DNA from: Evansella caseinilytica
Lineage (GTDB): Bacteria > Bacillota > Bacilli > Bacillales > Salisediminibacteriaceae
Assembly (NCBI RefSeq): GCF_900107275.1
Contig: NZ_FNPI01000003.1
Location: 124,001-188,000, forward strand
Direction of reading: 5' to 3'
Length of the DNA stretch: 64,000 nt
Positions 1 through 9,300 of this stretch are shown piece after piece. Numbering within the stretch: the stretch's first letter is position 1; every line of letters starts with the position of its first letter. Under the pieces are notes generated by a model. That model ran no database searches, was not told the origin of the DNA, and saw nothing but the letters and a program-made list of their open reading frames with translations. A program made the position numbers and the translations under genes.

Positions 1-331
1 TCGTCGTGGTACGGTCGGCTGCCGGCTGCTTCTGGAATCCTTGCATCAGCTTTTTCAATTCGGCAATTTCCCCCGTCAGTTCCTTTGGCAAACTGCCTGC
101 CCTTTGCAACGGTTCGCCTGCTTTGGTATCCTTTCTTTTCTGCGGTGCTTTTTTGCGAAGATCCGGATCAATGGCGGCGATGATCTCCACATTTTTTTTC
201 GTGAAAAATCCTAGAAAGCCGCCGGTTTCAATCGGCTTCGAATGGAGAATCACCGCATCGTTTCCCAGTTCCTCACGAACCTTCACCATCGCCTCCGGCA
301 TATTTTTTGCAATAAACTTTTTTACTTTCAT
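1..331 (-). CDS. flhF: Flagellar SRP-like GTPase FlhF, N-terminal fragment
   Basis: Partial: the gene runs off the left edge and only about 110 N-terminal codons are present. FlhF is the third SRP-family GTPase (with Ffh and FtsY) and influences where flagella are assembled. The visible part starts MKVKKFIAKNMPEAM and contains the typical opening 'REELGNDAVILHSK', which belongs to the poorly conserved basic N-domain; the GTPase domain is outside the window. The ATG overlaps the flhA stop as ATGA (4 bases shared) and a GGGGTGG ribosome site lies just upstream. The flhA-flhF order is as in B. subtilis fla/che. Confidence 0.93.
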   Translation of the reverse strand, partial: MKVKKFIAKNMPEAMVKVREELGNDAVILHSKPIETGGFLGFFTKKNVEIIAAIDPDLRKKAPQKRKDTKAGEPLQRAGSLPKELTGEIAELKKLMQGFQKQPAADRTTT

Positions 332-2370
332 GAAATGTTCACCACCCCGACGCTCTGCACTTCGATTGTTGGCTCCAATTCGTTATAAGAGAGTACCGGC
401 ACTTGCGGTACATATCTTTCAATGATGTGTCGGACATACATTCTCACTGCCGGGGAACACAGAATCAACGGCATTTGCCCCATTTCCTGCATTCTTTCCA
501 TTTCCCTCATGGCAGATTCAATGATCGACTGCATCGTATTTGGATCAAGATTCAAATAATTGCCATGGTCGGTCTGCTGGATGGCATCGGCCACCGCCTT
601 CTCCACCGCCCCGCTGACCGTGACAGCATACAGCGGCTCGCCTGGTACAGCATACTGCTTCGTAATCTGGCGGGAAAGCGCCTGGCGAACATATTCTGTC
701 AGCAAATCCGTGTCCTTGCTCATCTGACCGTAATCTGCAAGCGTTTCAAAAATGATTGGCAAATTCCGGATCGATACTTTTTCCTTCAGCAACTGACTGA
801 GAACCTTTTGAATTTCACCGACAGAAAGTGGGTTGGGAGTGACATCCTCCACCAATGTCGGATACGATTCATTCAAGTGATCAATTAACTGCTTCGTTTC
901 CTGACGTCCGATTAATTCATGGGCATGGCGTTTGATCACTTCCGTCAAGTGAGTGGACACGACCGACGGCGGGTCAACAACGGTGTAGCCTGCCAGTTCA
1001 GCCTGATCTTTCACTTCTTCGGAAATCCAAAGCGCCGGCAATCCAAAAGCAGGTTCCACCGTATCAATTCCGGTGATGTTTTCATCATCCACCCCCGGGC
1101 TCATCGCCATGAAATGATCGAGGAGCAGTTCCCCTTTGGCCACTTCATTGCCTTTAATTTTTATCGAATATTCATTCGGCTGTAATTGAATATTATCGCG
1201 AATCCGGATCACCGGCACAATCATCCCCAGTTCAATCGCAAGCTGACGGCGGATCATGACGACCCGGTCCAACAAGTCGCCGCCTTGGTTTGCATCCGCC
1301 AGCGGGATGAGTCCGTATCCGAATTCAAACTCGACCGGATCCACCTGTAGCAGACTGACGACGCTTTCCGGCGATTTGATATCTTCTTCACGGTCTTCGG
1401 TATCGCTCGCTTCTTCTTCAAACACATGCTGCTTTTTCTCCTTTTGGATGAGAAGAAAGCCGCCGACACCTAAAACTAACGCAACGGTTGTGGTAACAAA
1501 CGCATTGATCGGGGTAAAAAATCCTAACATGGCAATCGTCCCCCCGGCAACAAACAGCATGTTGGGATAAGCAAGCAGCTGCTTTGTAACGTCATGTCCA
1601 AGATTGCCTTCTGAAGCTGCTCTCGTTACAACGATACCTGTTGCCGTGGATATGAGCAGGGCTGGAATCTGACTGACAAGACCGTCACCAACAGTCAACA
1701 ACGTGTATTTCCCTGCTGCAGACGATAAATCCAACCCTTCCTGGACCATCCCGATAACAAGGCCGAAAATAATATTGATCAACACGATAATGATCCCGGC
1801 GATGGCATCTCCTTTTACGAATTTACTGGCACCATCCATCGATCCGTAGAAGTCGGCCTCCTGTTCAATCTTCTTTCGTCTTTCCCGCGCTTCGGAATCT
1901 GAAATCATTCCGGCATTTAAATCGGCGTCAATACTCATTTGCTTTCCGGGCATCGCGTCCAACGTAAAGCGGGCACCTACTTCCGACACGCGCTCAGCAC
2001 CTTTGGTGATGACGACGAATTGAATGACGACAAGAATCACGAAGACAACGAACCCGACCAGTGCATTTCCGCCTACGACAAACTGTCCGAACGTTTCAAT
2101 GACATTTCCCGCATCCCCCTGGTTTCCAAGAATCGCTCTCGTTGTCGAAACGTTCAGCCCCAATCGGAACAAAGTAATCAACAGGAGCAATGTAGGAAAT
2201 ATCGAAAATTGCAGCGGTTCTCTTGTGTTCATAGATACTAATATGATTAAAAGCGCAATGGAGATATTCACGATAATCAAAAAGTCTATCATTCCCGTAG
2301 GCAATGGAATGATCAGCATCACGATGATTAATATTACCCCTAATAAGATACTTAAGTCTTTGGCCGCCAT
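328..2370 (-). CDS. flhA: Flagellar export gate protein FlhA
   Basis: 680 codons, matching the usual 677-700. FlhA forms the nonameric export gate of the flagellar type III secretion system in the inner face of the basal body. The N-terminal half (about residues 1-310) holds roughly eight hydrophobic segments; the loop 'RFTLDAMPGKQMSIDADLNA' is the FlhA signature with the conserved Asp/Arg residues. The C-terminal half (about 340-680) is the cytoplasmic ring that docks chaperone-substrate complexes. Start has a GGAGAGAAG ribosome site. Follows flhB by 43 bases and overlaps flhF. Confidence 0.98.
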   Translation of the reverse strand: MAAKDLSILLGVILIIVMLIIPLPTGMIDFLIIVNISIALLIILVSMNTREPLQFSIFPTLLLLITLFRLGLNVSTTRAILGNQGDAGNVIETFGQFVVGGNALVGFVVFVILVVIQFVVITKGAERVSEVGARFTLDAMPGKQMSIDADLNAGMISDSEARERRKKIEQEADFYGSMDGASKFVKGDAIAGIIIVLINIIFGLVIGMVQEGLDLSSAAGKYTLLTVGDGLVSQIPALLISTATGIVVTRAASEGNLGHDVTKQLLAYPNMLFVAGGTIAMLGFFTPINAFVTTTVALVLGVGGFLLIQKEKKQHVFEEEASDTEDREEDIKSPESVVSLLQVDPVEFEFGYGLIPLADANQGGDLLDRVVMIRRQLAIELGMIVPVIRIRDNIQLQPNEYSIKIKGNEVAKGELLLDHFMAMSPGVDDENITGIDTVEPAFGLPALWISEEVKDQAELAGYTVVDPPSVVSTHLTEVIKRHAHELIGRQETKQLIDHLNESYPTLVEDVTPNPLSVGEIQKVLSQLLKEKVSIRNLPIIFETLADYGQMSKDTDLLTEYVRQALSRQITKQYAVPGEPLYAVTVSGAVEKAVADAIQQTDHGNYLNLDPNTMQSIIESAMREMERMQEMGQMPLILCSPAVRMYVRHIIERYVPQVPVLSYNELEPTIEVQSVGVVNIS

Positions 2371-2413
2371 TTGCGCTTCTCTCCTTCATCTTTCAACCAA
2401 CTGAATAATATAC

Positions 2414-3493
2414 CTATACTTTATTTTGAATACGGTATACATAAGCGAGAACTTCCGCCACCGCTTTAAACAAATCTTCCGGCACTTGGTCGCCAATCTC
2501 CGCCTGAGCGTAAAGCGCTCTGGCAAGCGGCCTGTTCTCAACAGTAATGACACCGTTATTTTTTGCGATATTAATGACCTTCAAAGCGATGAAATCGACA
2601 CCTTTTGCGATGATAATCGGCGCATTCATTTTCGTTTCATCGTATTTCAATGCAACGGCATAGTGGGTCGGGTTGGTGATGACGACGTCCGCCTTCGGAA
2701 CCTCCTGCATCATCCGGCTCATTGCCATCTGCCTTTGCTTCTCTTTTATTTTAGACTTGATAAGGGGATCCCCTTCTGTCTTCTTATATTCATCTTTAAT
2801 GTCCTGCTTCGACATACGGATATTTTTTTCATGATCATATTTTTGATACATGTAATCAAACACGGATAAAAAAATTAACAGCGCCGCGGTGGCAAGTCCC
2901 ATAATTACCGTCAGATTGCCGATAAACCGCGCGGATTCCCCAACGGAATAAAGGGGAAGCTTCAAAATATCATCGAAAAAAATCCAAATAACCGAAAAGG
3001 TAACCAAGCCGACGAGCGTAATTTTTAACATTGATTTCAAAAATTCAACCAACGCGCGAATTGAGTATATCCGCTTTGCTCCTTTGATCGGGTCGAGTTT
3101 CTCCAGCTTCATTTTGATGATTTCCGGAGAAAATAAGAACCCGACTTGCATATAATTGCTTACAATCCCCGCGATCATTGCGATAAACATGATCGGCGCG
3201 ACAATCACGGCAGCTTGCGCGGTGAAATCGAGAAATAAAGTCTGCACGTTTTTTTCCGTTAAGTCCATGAGCAAATAATCTTGAAATGCCGTGGTCGCAA
3301 ATGCAAAAATCTGTTCTGTGGAAGACCTTCCGATCATCCAAAACGCTAAAAAAACAAATAATAGTATAAATGCAGTATTCACATCGGAGCTTTTGGCTAC
3401 TTGCCCTTTATTCCTTGATTCACGACGCTTTTTCGGGGTGGCTTTTTCCGTTTTTTCCTGAGAAAAAAATTGCAGGTCAAGTGAAAGATACAT
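2414..3493 (-). CDS. flhB: Flagellar export switch protein FlhB
   Basis: 359 residues, normal length. FlhB controls the change of export specificity from rod/hook to filament proteins. The N-terminal part carries four membrane segments (about 40-60, 90-115, 150-175, 195-215) and the C-terminal cytoplasmic domain contains the autocleavage motif NPTH at residues 274-277, where FlhB cuts itself between Asn and Pro. An orphan copy of only this cytoplasmic domain (ylqH) lies 30 kb away at 33641-34075. Placed 3 bases after fliR, so co-translation is likely. Confidence 0.98.
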   Translation of the reverse strand: MYLSLDLQFFSQEKTEKATPKKRRESRNKGQVAKSSDVNTAFILLFVFLAFWMIGRSSTEQIFAFATTAFQDYLLMDLTEKNVQTLFLDFTAQAAVIVAPIMFIAMIAGIVSNYMQVGFLFSPEIIKMKLEKLDPIKGAKRIYSIRALVEFLKSMLKITLVGLVTFSVIWIFFDDILKLPLYSVGESARFIGNLTVIMGLATAALLIFLSVFDYMYQKYDHEKNIRMSKQDIKDEYKKTEGDPLIKSKIKEKQRQMAMSRMMQEVPKADVVITNPTHYAVALKYDETKMNAPIIIAKGVDFIALKVINIAKNNGVITVENRPLARALYAQAEIGDQVPEDLFKAVAEVLAYVYRIQNKV

Positions 3494-3496
3494 GTC

Positions 3497-4273
3497 TTAC
3501 AGTCCCCCATACAGCTGCAGCAATGTCCTCATTGTCAACAGCATCGTTTCAATCAGCTTCTGTACAATGGCAAAGAACGGCGCCATGGCAAGAAATAAAA
3601 TGATGAAACCAGCAATAATCTTTAACGGCAGCCCGACGACGAAAACGTTCACCTGCGGAACTGTCCTGGACACCATGCCAAGGGCGACATCGACGAGAAA
3701 CAACGACCCGACGATCGGCATGGACATCTGAAACGCGATAACAAACATCGTGGTAAAGCTGGAAATTACAAACTCCAACACCGATTCATTGCCGAAAGGC
3801 AGATACAGTTGATCCATCGGTACAAATTGATAGCTGTAAAAGACACCGTCCAATAATAAATGATGAGCGTCGGTGGCCAGCAGGAAAAGCAAGGCAAACG
3901 TATATAAATATCCCCCTGTCAACGGACTCTGCGTGCCGGTCTGCGGGTCAATCACATTCGCGATCATAAACCCCATCTTAAAATCAATAAAGCCCCCGGC
4001 TACTTGAACGGCATACATCAACACCATCGCAATCAAGCCGACAGTCAAGCCGACCAAAGCTTCCTTAAATATTAACAAAAAATAGCTGTAATCAAGGGAT
4101 AAAACAGGCCAATCTCCGGTAAAAAACATAATCCACGCCAGAAAGACGGACAACCCTATTCTTATAAATGCAGGTATCGTTCTGTATGAAAAAAACGGCA
4201 ATGTGACAATAAAAGCAGATAGTCGTACCAGGATTAATAAAAACGCAGGAAACCATTCAAAAATTTCGTTCAT
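3497..4273 (-). CDS. fliR: Flagellar export gate protein FliR
   Basis: 258 residues when started at MNEIFEWFPAFLLIL, which agrees with B. subtilis FliR (259). The longer frame upstream to 4354 would run deep into fliQ and adds a non-conserved arginine-rich stretch, so it was rejected. FliR is part of the FliPQR pore, the protein-conducting channel of the flagellar export apparatus. About six strongly hydrophobic stretches are visible. The start codon lies 4 bases downstream of the fliQ stop and has no strong ribosome site of its own, which suggests translational coupling to fliQ. Confidence 0.95.
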   Translation of the reverse strand: MNEIFEWFPAFLLILVRLSAFIVTLPFFSYRTIPAFIRIGLSVFLAWIMFFTGDWPVLSLDYSYFLLIFKEALVGLTVGLIAMVLMYAVQVAGGFIDFKMGFMIANVIDPQTGTQSPLTGGYLYTFALLFLLATDAHHLLLDGVFYSYQFVPMDQLYLPFGNESVLEFVISSFTTMFVIAFQMSMPIVGSLFLVDVALGMVSRTVPQVNVFVVGLPLKIIAGFIILFLAMAPFFAIVQKLIETMLLTMRTLLQLYGGL

Positions 4274-4277
4274 GGCA

Positions 4278-4547
4278 TTAACCGATGAATTGATAAAGGT
4301 TTCCAAATATTTGCTGCGCGAACGTGAGCGCCTGTCCCAACATCCAAGGACCAAAAATGATCAGTGCAAAAAGCACTCCGACAATTTTTGGGATAAACGC
4401 CAGCGTCTGTTCCTGAATCTGCGTTGTCGCTTGAAAAATACTTACTATTAACCCGATGACTAACGCTGTCACTAACAAAGGACCTGCAATCAGGAGGACG
4501 GTGAACACGCCTCTTTCCGCAAGAGATATGACCATTTCTGAACTCAT
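4278..4547 (-). CDS. fliQ: Flagellar export gate protein FliQ
   Basis: 89 residues, the standard size. Two transmembrane hairpin helices (about 15-40 and 50-75) with the family sequence 'FQATTQIQEQTLAFIPK' between them. FliQ packs around the FliP5-FliR core of the export gate. The ATG has an AAGGGTG ribosome site. Sits between fliP (13 bases upstream) and fliR (4 bases downstream). Confidence 0.97.
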   Translation of the reverse strand: MSSEMVISLAERGVFTVLLIAGPLLVTALVIGLIVSIFQATTQIQEQTLAFIPKIVGVLFALIIFGPWMLGQALTFAQQIFGNLYQFIG

Positions 4548-4560
4548 TCAAATCACCCTT

Positions 4561-5229
4561 TTAAAAGCTGAGTAACAATGATCGTATGACTAAGTGCCAT
4601 CCATCCACCATTACAAACAGTAATATTTTGAAAGGTAACGCAATCATCACCGGCGGCAGCATCATCATTCCCATGGACATCAGGATGCTCGCCACAACCA
4701 TATCGATGACGAGAAAAGGAACAAAGATCATAAAGCCGATTTGAAATGCCGTCTTTAATTCACTGATAGCAAACGCCGGCACCAACGAGGTCAGCGGAAT
4801 GTCATCCAACGATTCCGGCCGCTCCAATCCGGCATAGCCCATAAACAAGGCTAAATCCTTTTCCCGCGTATGCTTGGCCATAAATTCCTTCAGCGGCAAT
4901 GCCGCAGCATCAAACGCTTCCTCCTGAGTTAATTCACCTGCAAACAGCGGCTGCAGCGCTTCTTCATTCACCTGCGAAAAAACCGGAGTCATGATAAAAA
5001 ACGTGATAAACAAAGCAATTCCGACCAATACCTGATTCGGCGGCATTTGCTGTGTAGCCAACCCCGTTCTTACGAAGGACAGAACAATGACAATCCGCGT
5101 AAAGCAAGTCATTAAAATTAAAATACTCGGAGCCAAGGCTAAAACGGTTAACAGTAACAATAACTGTATCGTCGATGTTAAATTAGCCGGATCATCGCTA
5201 AAAATATCCAATGCTGGTATTTCTATCAT
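4561..5229 (-). CDS. fliP: Flagellar export gate protein FliP
   Basis: 222 residues (B. subtilis 221). FliP forms the pentameric core of the export pore. The segment 'ILMTCFTRIVIVLSFVRT' at about residues 38-55 and the C-terminal 'MSMGMMMLPPVMIALPFKI' are the two FliP signatures. Four hydrophobic segments are visible. The start overlaps the end of fliO by 4 bases (ATGA), so the two are co-translated. Confidence 0.98.
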   Translation of the reverse strand: MIEIPALDIFSDDPANLTSTIQLLLLLTVLALAPSILILMTCFTRIVIVLSFVRTGLATQQMPPNQVLVGIALFITFFIMTPVFSQVNEEALQPLFAGELTQEEAFDAAALPLKEFMAKHTREKDLALFMGYAGLERPESLDDIPLTSLVPAFAISELKTAFQIGFMIFVPFLVIDMVVASILMSMGMMMLPPVMIALPFKILLFVMVDGWHLVIRSLLLSF

Positions 5230-5921
5230 TTGTCTTTCTCCTTTAATGCATGATGAACTTTTTCTTGTGATTCCTTAACCTCTTTAAGTTCACGATCAAG
5301 GAGATTCCGAAAAGCCTGTCCTTCGACGGAAGAACTCGGCCTTGACCCAAGGCGTTCACGTACCCATTCGGTTAGTTTCGTTACCGGTTGTTCGAGTCCT
5401 TCCTGCTGATGATCTTCCAAAATCTTTTCAATTTCTTCCGCGTCATCGATTTCCTTCAGCATTTGCACATTCTCACCTACCCCGACGAGATAAAGGTGAT
5501 TCCCCATGCGAATGATCTGAACCGAGCGGTTGGAGCCAAGCCCGACACCGCCGATATTCTCAATCATCCCGTGATTGCGAAAAGAACGGCTGCGTTTATT
5601 GATAAACTTCAGCAACGCGTAGATGAGGAAAATAACAACTGCCAGTGCTGCAAACATTTGCAGGGACAGGAGAAAAAGATTTTGATTGTTTTCCTCTGAA
5701 ATAGGCGCTTCTTCATTTCCGGTTATTACGTCATTTCCACTGACATCTTTTTCTTCAGCGTCCCGTTGGTCGTCAACATTTCCTTGTTCTGATTCCAGCA
5801 TGTCATCAACGGTTCCTCCACCCTCTCCCCATGTCTCGGCTTGTGCCAGAACAGGAGACAGCAGAAGAACACAAACAATGACTGGAATTACTTTGCTAAG
5901 AAGATCAAAAAATCGTTTCAC
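5226..5921 (-). CDS. fliO: Flagellar assembly protein FliO/FliZ
   Basis: 231 residues. FliO helps the FliP ring assemble. It begins with a probable signal peptide (residues 1-28, ending LAQA), followed by an acidic low-complexity periplasmic stretch (about 30-75), one membrane helix (about 83-105, 'LQMFAALAVVIFLIYALLKF') and a cytoplasmic domain with the FliO motif 'RSVQIIRMGNHLYLVGVG'. The start codon is GTG with an AAGGAG ribosome site 9 bases upstream. Called fliZ in B. subtilis; positioned between cheY and fliP as there. Confidence 0.92.
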   Translation of the reverse strand: MKRFFDLLSKVIPVIVCVLLLSPVLAQAETWGEGGGTVDDMLESEQGNVDDQRDAEEKDVSGNDVITGNEEAPISEENNQNLFLLSLQMFAALAVVIFLIYALLKFINKRSRSFRNHGMIENIGGVGLGSNRSVQIIRMGNHLYLVGVGENVQMLKEIDDAEEIEKILEDHQQEGLEQPVTKLTEWVRERLGSRPSSSVEGQAFRNLLDRELKEVKESQEKVHHALKEKDK

Positions 5922-5945
5922 TGGATGACGCTCCTTCGCTGGAAT

Positions 5946-6308
5946 TTAACCTAGCGTTTTGTTAATCGCCTCTAATACTCGCTCCGCTTGGAACGGTTTT
6001 ACAACGAAATCCTTCGCTCCGGCCTGGATCGCATCAATAACCATTGCCTGCTGTCCCATTGCAGAACACATGATAACTTTGGCATCCGGGTTAATGCCGC
6101 GAATTTCCTTTAATGCCGTGATGCCGTCCATTTCCGGCATCGTGATATCCATTGTCACGAGATCCGGCTTATGCTCTTTGTATAAAGCTACTGCTTGAGC
6201 GCCATCCCCCGCTTCACCGACTACCTCGAAGTTATTTTTCGTAAGGATATCCTTAATCATCATTCTCATAAATGCGGCATCATCCACAATCAATACTTTT
6301 ACAGACAT
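5946..6308 (-). CDS. cheY: Chemotaxis response regulator CheY
   Basis: 120 residues, a single receiver domain. The phospho-acceptor is Asp54 within 'VTMDITMPEMDG'; the acidic pair Asp9-Asp10, Ser82 and Lys104 complete the active site. In the B. subtilis system CheY-P binds FliM and promotes counter-clockwise rotation, and is dephosphorylated by FliY and CheC. The sequence is very close to B. subtilis CheY along its whole length. It lies directly downstream of fliY, its phosphatase and switch partner. Confidence 0.98.
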   Translation of the reverse strand: MSVKVLIVDDAAFMRMMIKDILTKNNFEVVGEAGDGAQAVALYKEHKPDLVTMDITMPEMDGITALKEIRGINPDAKVIMCSAMGQQAMVIDAIQAGAKDFVVKPFQAERVLEAINKTLG

Positions 6309-6356
6309 GTTTATTGCCTCCCTTAAGTTTTCTCTCGTTTGTCATATTTTTAGAGT

Positions 6357-6394
6357 CTATTCAAAACGATAAAAAGCGATCTTTTTGAACAAAC
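6357..6394 (-). repeat. Short hairpin remnant of the TTCAAAAAGAT repeat family
   Basis: The fliY-cheY gap contains a run reading GATCTTTTTGAACAAACAC on the plus strand. This is the right arm of the perfect hairpin found at 32829-32872, with a degraded left arm (ATTCAAAACGAT) in front. It may act as a weak stem-loop in the fla/che transcript. Short and divergent, so assignment to the family is tentative. Confidence 0.5.
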
Positions 6395-6398
6395 ACAG

Positions 6399-7613
6399 TT
6401 ATTTAAGTTTATAGATTCGCTCTTTTGGACTTAAAATATCCGTCACCCTTACACCGAAGTTCTCATCGATAACAACAACTTCTCCCTTGGCAATCAGCCT
6501 TTGGTTGACGAGAATATCCACCGGTTCACCGGCTAGTTTATCCAACTCGATAATCGACCCGTGCGTAAATTCTAAAATATCTTTAATCGAGCGCTTCGTA
6601 CGGCCCAATTCCACCGTAACCTCCAGCGGAATGTCCATCAGCATATCCAGATTTTTTGCCTCGTTTTCACTAAGGGAAGGCGTATCAAAGTTCGAAAATG
6701 CTGCCGGCTGTACATTCGCAGCCCGCTCGTTCGGCCTTGGGGAAAAATGCTGCGGCGCTGACCTTTCAGGTTGAGCCTGTCTTTGTACCGGTTCCTGCTC
6801 GACCATCGGTGCTTGAGCGGTGCCTTGTTCTTCCATGCGATCACCTCCGGCACCGGCGGATACTGCTTCAGAACTAGCTGCAGCCGGCACGCTTTCCATC
6901 TCTTCTTCTGTGTCAGGATTCATCAGCTGGGAGACCATCTCTTTGGCAAAGCTGATCGTTACTAACTGCATGATCTTCGAATCAATCAAATCGCCGATCT
7001 TTAACCGAAACGATATTTTTGCCAGCACGTCATCTTCCGGTATCGGCACTTTGCTCGGCTCATCCGGCAATTGTAGGATATCGATTCCCGGCGGAGAAAT
7101 ATCCACCCGCTTGTTGAATATCGTCGACATGGAAGTGGACGCAGAACCCATCATTTGATTCATTGCCTCTTGTACCGCGCTGATTTCCATTTCACCGAGA
7201 TCTTCGTTTGCGCTTGTTCCATCGTTCCCCAACATAAGATCAGCGATAATCGCCGCATCCTTTGTTTTGATGACAAGCAGATTCAAGCCTTCAAACCCGA
7301 CGGTGTACTCAACAGAAATAGCGACATGCGGGCTTGGAAATTCATCCGCCAGCTTGTCCCGTTTAACTATCGATACCGTCGGTGTTGTAATATCCACCTT
7401 TTGGTTCAACAATGTAGACAATGCGGTAGCCGCGCTGCCAAAAGAAATGTTTCCAATTTCCCCTAACGCATCCTGCTCTATCCCTGACAAGTAATTTTCG
7501 ACAACCATTTCTTTACCCTCGTCATTTTCATTCTTATCTCCATCACCGCCGTCTGAATTCATTCCGCTCAGCAGCGCATTTATTTCATCTTGCGACAGCA
7601 TATCACTCATCAT
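6399..7613 (-). CDS. fliY: Flagellar switch protein and CheY-P phosphatase FliY
   Basis: 404 residues (B. subtilis 378). FliY replaces FliN in Bacillus motors. Residues 1-17 (LSQDEINALLSGM) mimic the FliM N-terminus that binds CheY-P. The middle part (about 40-225) is a CheC/CheX-type phosphatase with two helices of the pattern 'ALGEIGNISFGSAATALS' and 'EISAVQEAMNQMMGSASTSM'. A long Ala/Gly/Gln/Pro linker (about 235-315) leads to the C-terminal FliN domain (about 325-404). Starts on the first of two adjacent ATGs behind GAGGAGG, and overlaps the end of fliM by 11 bases. Confidence 0.96.
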   Translation of the reverse strand: MMSDMLSQDEINALLSGMNSDGGDGDKNENDEGKEMVVENYLSGIEQDALGEIGNISFGSAATALSTLLNQKVDITTPTVSIVKRDKLADEFPSPHVAISVEYTVGFEGLNLLVIKTKDAAIIADLMLGNDGTSANEDLGEMEISAVQEAMNQMMGSASTSMSTIFNKRVDISPPGIDILQLPDEPSKVPIPEDDVLAKISFRLKIGDLIDSKIMQLVTISFAKEMVSQLMNPDTEEEMESVPAAASSEAVSAGAGGDRMEEQGTAQAPMVEQEPVQRQAQPERSAPQHFSPRPNERAANVQPAAFSNFDTPSLSENEAKNLDMLMDIPLEVTVELGRTKRSIKDILEFTHGSIIELDKLAGEPVDILVNQRLIAKGEVVVIDENFGVRVTDILSPKERIYKLK

Positions 7614-8598
7614 TTACCGCCTCCTCTACAATCGTTTCTGTAATCTGTACTCCTACAAACCCTTTCCTTTTACCCGGCTGGGCAAGAAACTTCGGATCGT
7701 TTCCAACGCGAACGAGCAATGCGTCTTCGATGGATCGATCGAGTTCAATAGTATCCCCAACGCTCAGCTGCAAAAATTCACTGATGGTAATTTGTGAATT
7801 TCCAAGCTCCACAACGATATCAAGCGGCGCTTTTTTCACATTCGTTTCCAATGCTACAAATTCTCCCGGTTGCTGGTCCTTTTTCGTCTGCTGCATCCAT
7901 AAATGAACAGAAAGCTTCGGCAAAATCGATTCAATAACGACGTGCGGCAAACAAATGTTTATCATTCCGGATGCATCCCCGATCGTTGTCGAAAGCGAAA
8001 TAACAACAACCGTCTCGTTAGGTGATACCAGCTGGAGAAATTGCGGGTTTACTTCAATTTCATCCATTACCGGATCCAGAGAAACAACGGATTCCCATGC
8101 TTCTTTGAACGTATCCAGTTTTCGCTGAAACAGCTGTGATAATATTTTTGCCTCAATCTCCGTTAAGTTCTCCACTTTGTTGAAAGCTTCCCCGCGGCCG
8201 CCCAACATGCGGTCAAGCATGGCGTAGGCGATGTTAGGATTCACCTCCATTACGAAGCGCCCGTCAAGAGGATACGGTTCAAACACATTCATCAGAGTCA
8301 TCTTCGGTACGGAACGAATAAATTCTTCATACGGCAGCTGATCCACCGACGCCACTGCAATTTGTACAAATGTTCTTAATTGCGCGGAAAGCTGTGTTGT
8401 CAGCAGTCTCGCAAAATTTTCGTGAATACGGGTCAAGCTTCTGATTTGATCCTTCGAAAATCGAAGGGCTCTTTTAAAGTCGTAAAGCTTCACCTTTCTC
8501 TGTGATTCCTCTTTTTTTAATTCGTCAGCATTCATCTCACCTGTCGACAAAGCGGACAACAGGGCATCGATTTCCCCTTGAGATAATACATCTGCCAC
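7603..8598 (-). CDS. fliM: Flagellar motor switch protein FliM
   Basis: 331 residues, normal length. The first 18 residues hold the CheY-P docking motif LSQGEIDALL. The central domain (about 45-240) has the motif 'GGRGEAFNKVENLTEIE', and the C-terminal SpoA/FliN-like domain (about 250-325) binds FliY/FliN. FliM sits in the cytoplasmic C-ring and transmits CheY-P binding to FliG. Lies between fliL and fliY and overlaps the latter. Confidence 0.98.
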   Translation of the reverse strand: MADVLSQGEIDALLSALSTGEMNADELKKEESQRKVKLYDFKRALRFSKDQIRSLTRIHENFARLLTTQLSAQLRTFVQIAVASVDQLPYEEFIRSVPKMTLMNVFEPYPLDGRFVMEVNPNIAYAMLDRMLGGRGEAFNKVENLTEIEAKILSQLFQRKLDTFKEAWESVVSLDPVMDEIEVNPQFLQLVSPNETVVVISLSTTIGDASGMINICLPHVVIESILPKLSVHLWMQQTKKDQQPGEFVALETNVKKAPLDIVVELGNSQITISEFLQLSVGDTIELDRSIEDALLVRVGNDPKFLAQPGKRKGFVGVQITETIVEEAVNDE

Positions 8599-8644
8599 GC
8601 AGCCTCACCTCTCTATCTACACTACTGCTCTTGTTGATACATTT

Positions 8645-9076
8645 TTATTGAATGACTCGTTGATTCATATAAACGTTGACAACTTCACCTTCCTGCATGA
8701 TTTCGTTCAAGGCCTTTCGAAGTCTTTCCTCTAATTTCTCGATCCCTTCCGAGCCTCTGAAATCACTTTCTTTCATGTCGGATAACTCCTGTATAATAAT
8801 GTTATTCACCTGGAAATCTCTTTTTTCAAATTCACTTTTCGCTTTCTTGTTATCCAGTTGAATCACGAATTTTGTTCGAATAATATGATTGGATAATAAA
8901 TTCGTCGTGATCTCTTCCGTTTCAACGGAGACTTTTAAAATCTCTTCTATCGTCGGCTCACCGGAAGCGTCCGTTTCCTGAAAAAACTGCGTGTATAGCA
9001 CCAGGATTAATGCTCCAATCAGAGTCAGGGTTATCAGTATAATGAACATAATATTTGCTAGACGGTTTTTAAACAT
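8645..9076 (-). CDS. fliL: Flagellar basal body-associated protein FliL
   Basis: 143 residues from the ATG at 9076. One N-terminal membrane helix (about 9-29) is followed by a periplasmic domain ending in 'GEVVNVYMNQRVIQ', typical of FliL. FliL rings surround stator units and support torque. An alternative GTG start at 9085 would overlap the swrD stop as GTGA and add three residues. The ATG was preferred because AGGAAGGG lies about 9 bases before it, whereas it abuts the GTG. Confidence 0.93.
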   Translation of the reverse strand: MFKNRLANIMFIILITLTLIGALILVLYTQFFQETDASGEPTIEEILKVSVETEEITTNLLSNHIIRTKFVIQLDNKKAKSEFEKRDFQVNNIIIQELSDMKESDFRGSEGIEKLEERLRKALNEIMQEGEVVNVYMNQRVIQ

Positions 9077-9081
9077 CTTCC

Positions 9082-9300
9082 TCACCCTTCCTCTTTTTCA
9101 TTTGTTTGCGTCAAGGAAACCAGTCCTACGTTCTGGTAAAATGTCATCACTTTTTCAACAACCGCTTGCTCGCTGTCCTTCACTACGATTCTCTTCCCAT
9201 TCGTAAGGGTAATCGTTGTATCCGGGAAAGCTTGTATTTGTTCGATGTAGATTGCATTCAGTGTAAAGGTATCGTCGTTTAATTTCGTTAATTGAATCAT
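9082..9300 (-). CDS. swrD: Swarming motor-power protein SwrD (FlbD/YlzI family)
   Basis: 72 residues of the FlbD family. In B. subtilis the orthologue YlzI was renamed SwrD because it raises flagellar motor power for swarming. The sequence MIQLTKLNDDTFTLNAIYI is the family opening. No good ribosome site precedes the ATG (the nearest AAGGAG is about 30 bases away). The upstream reading frame stays open back to a TAG near 9407 without any ATG/GTG/TTG start, so a longer protein is not supported. Lies between flgE and fliL as in B. subtilis. Confidence 0.93.
   Translation of the reverse strand: MIQLTKLNDDTFTLNAIYIEQIQAFPDTTITLTNGKRIVVKDSEQAVVEKVMTFYQNVGLVSLTQTNEKEEG

Noticed and set aside
1-425. 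Plus-strand frame of 139 residues at the left edge
   Set aside because: It is the shadow of flhF and flhA on the opposite strand.
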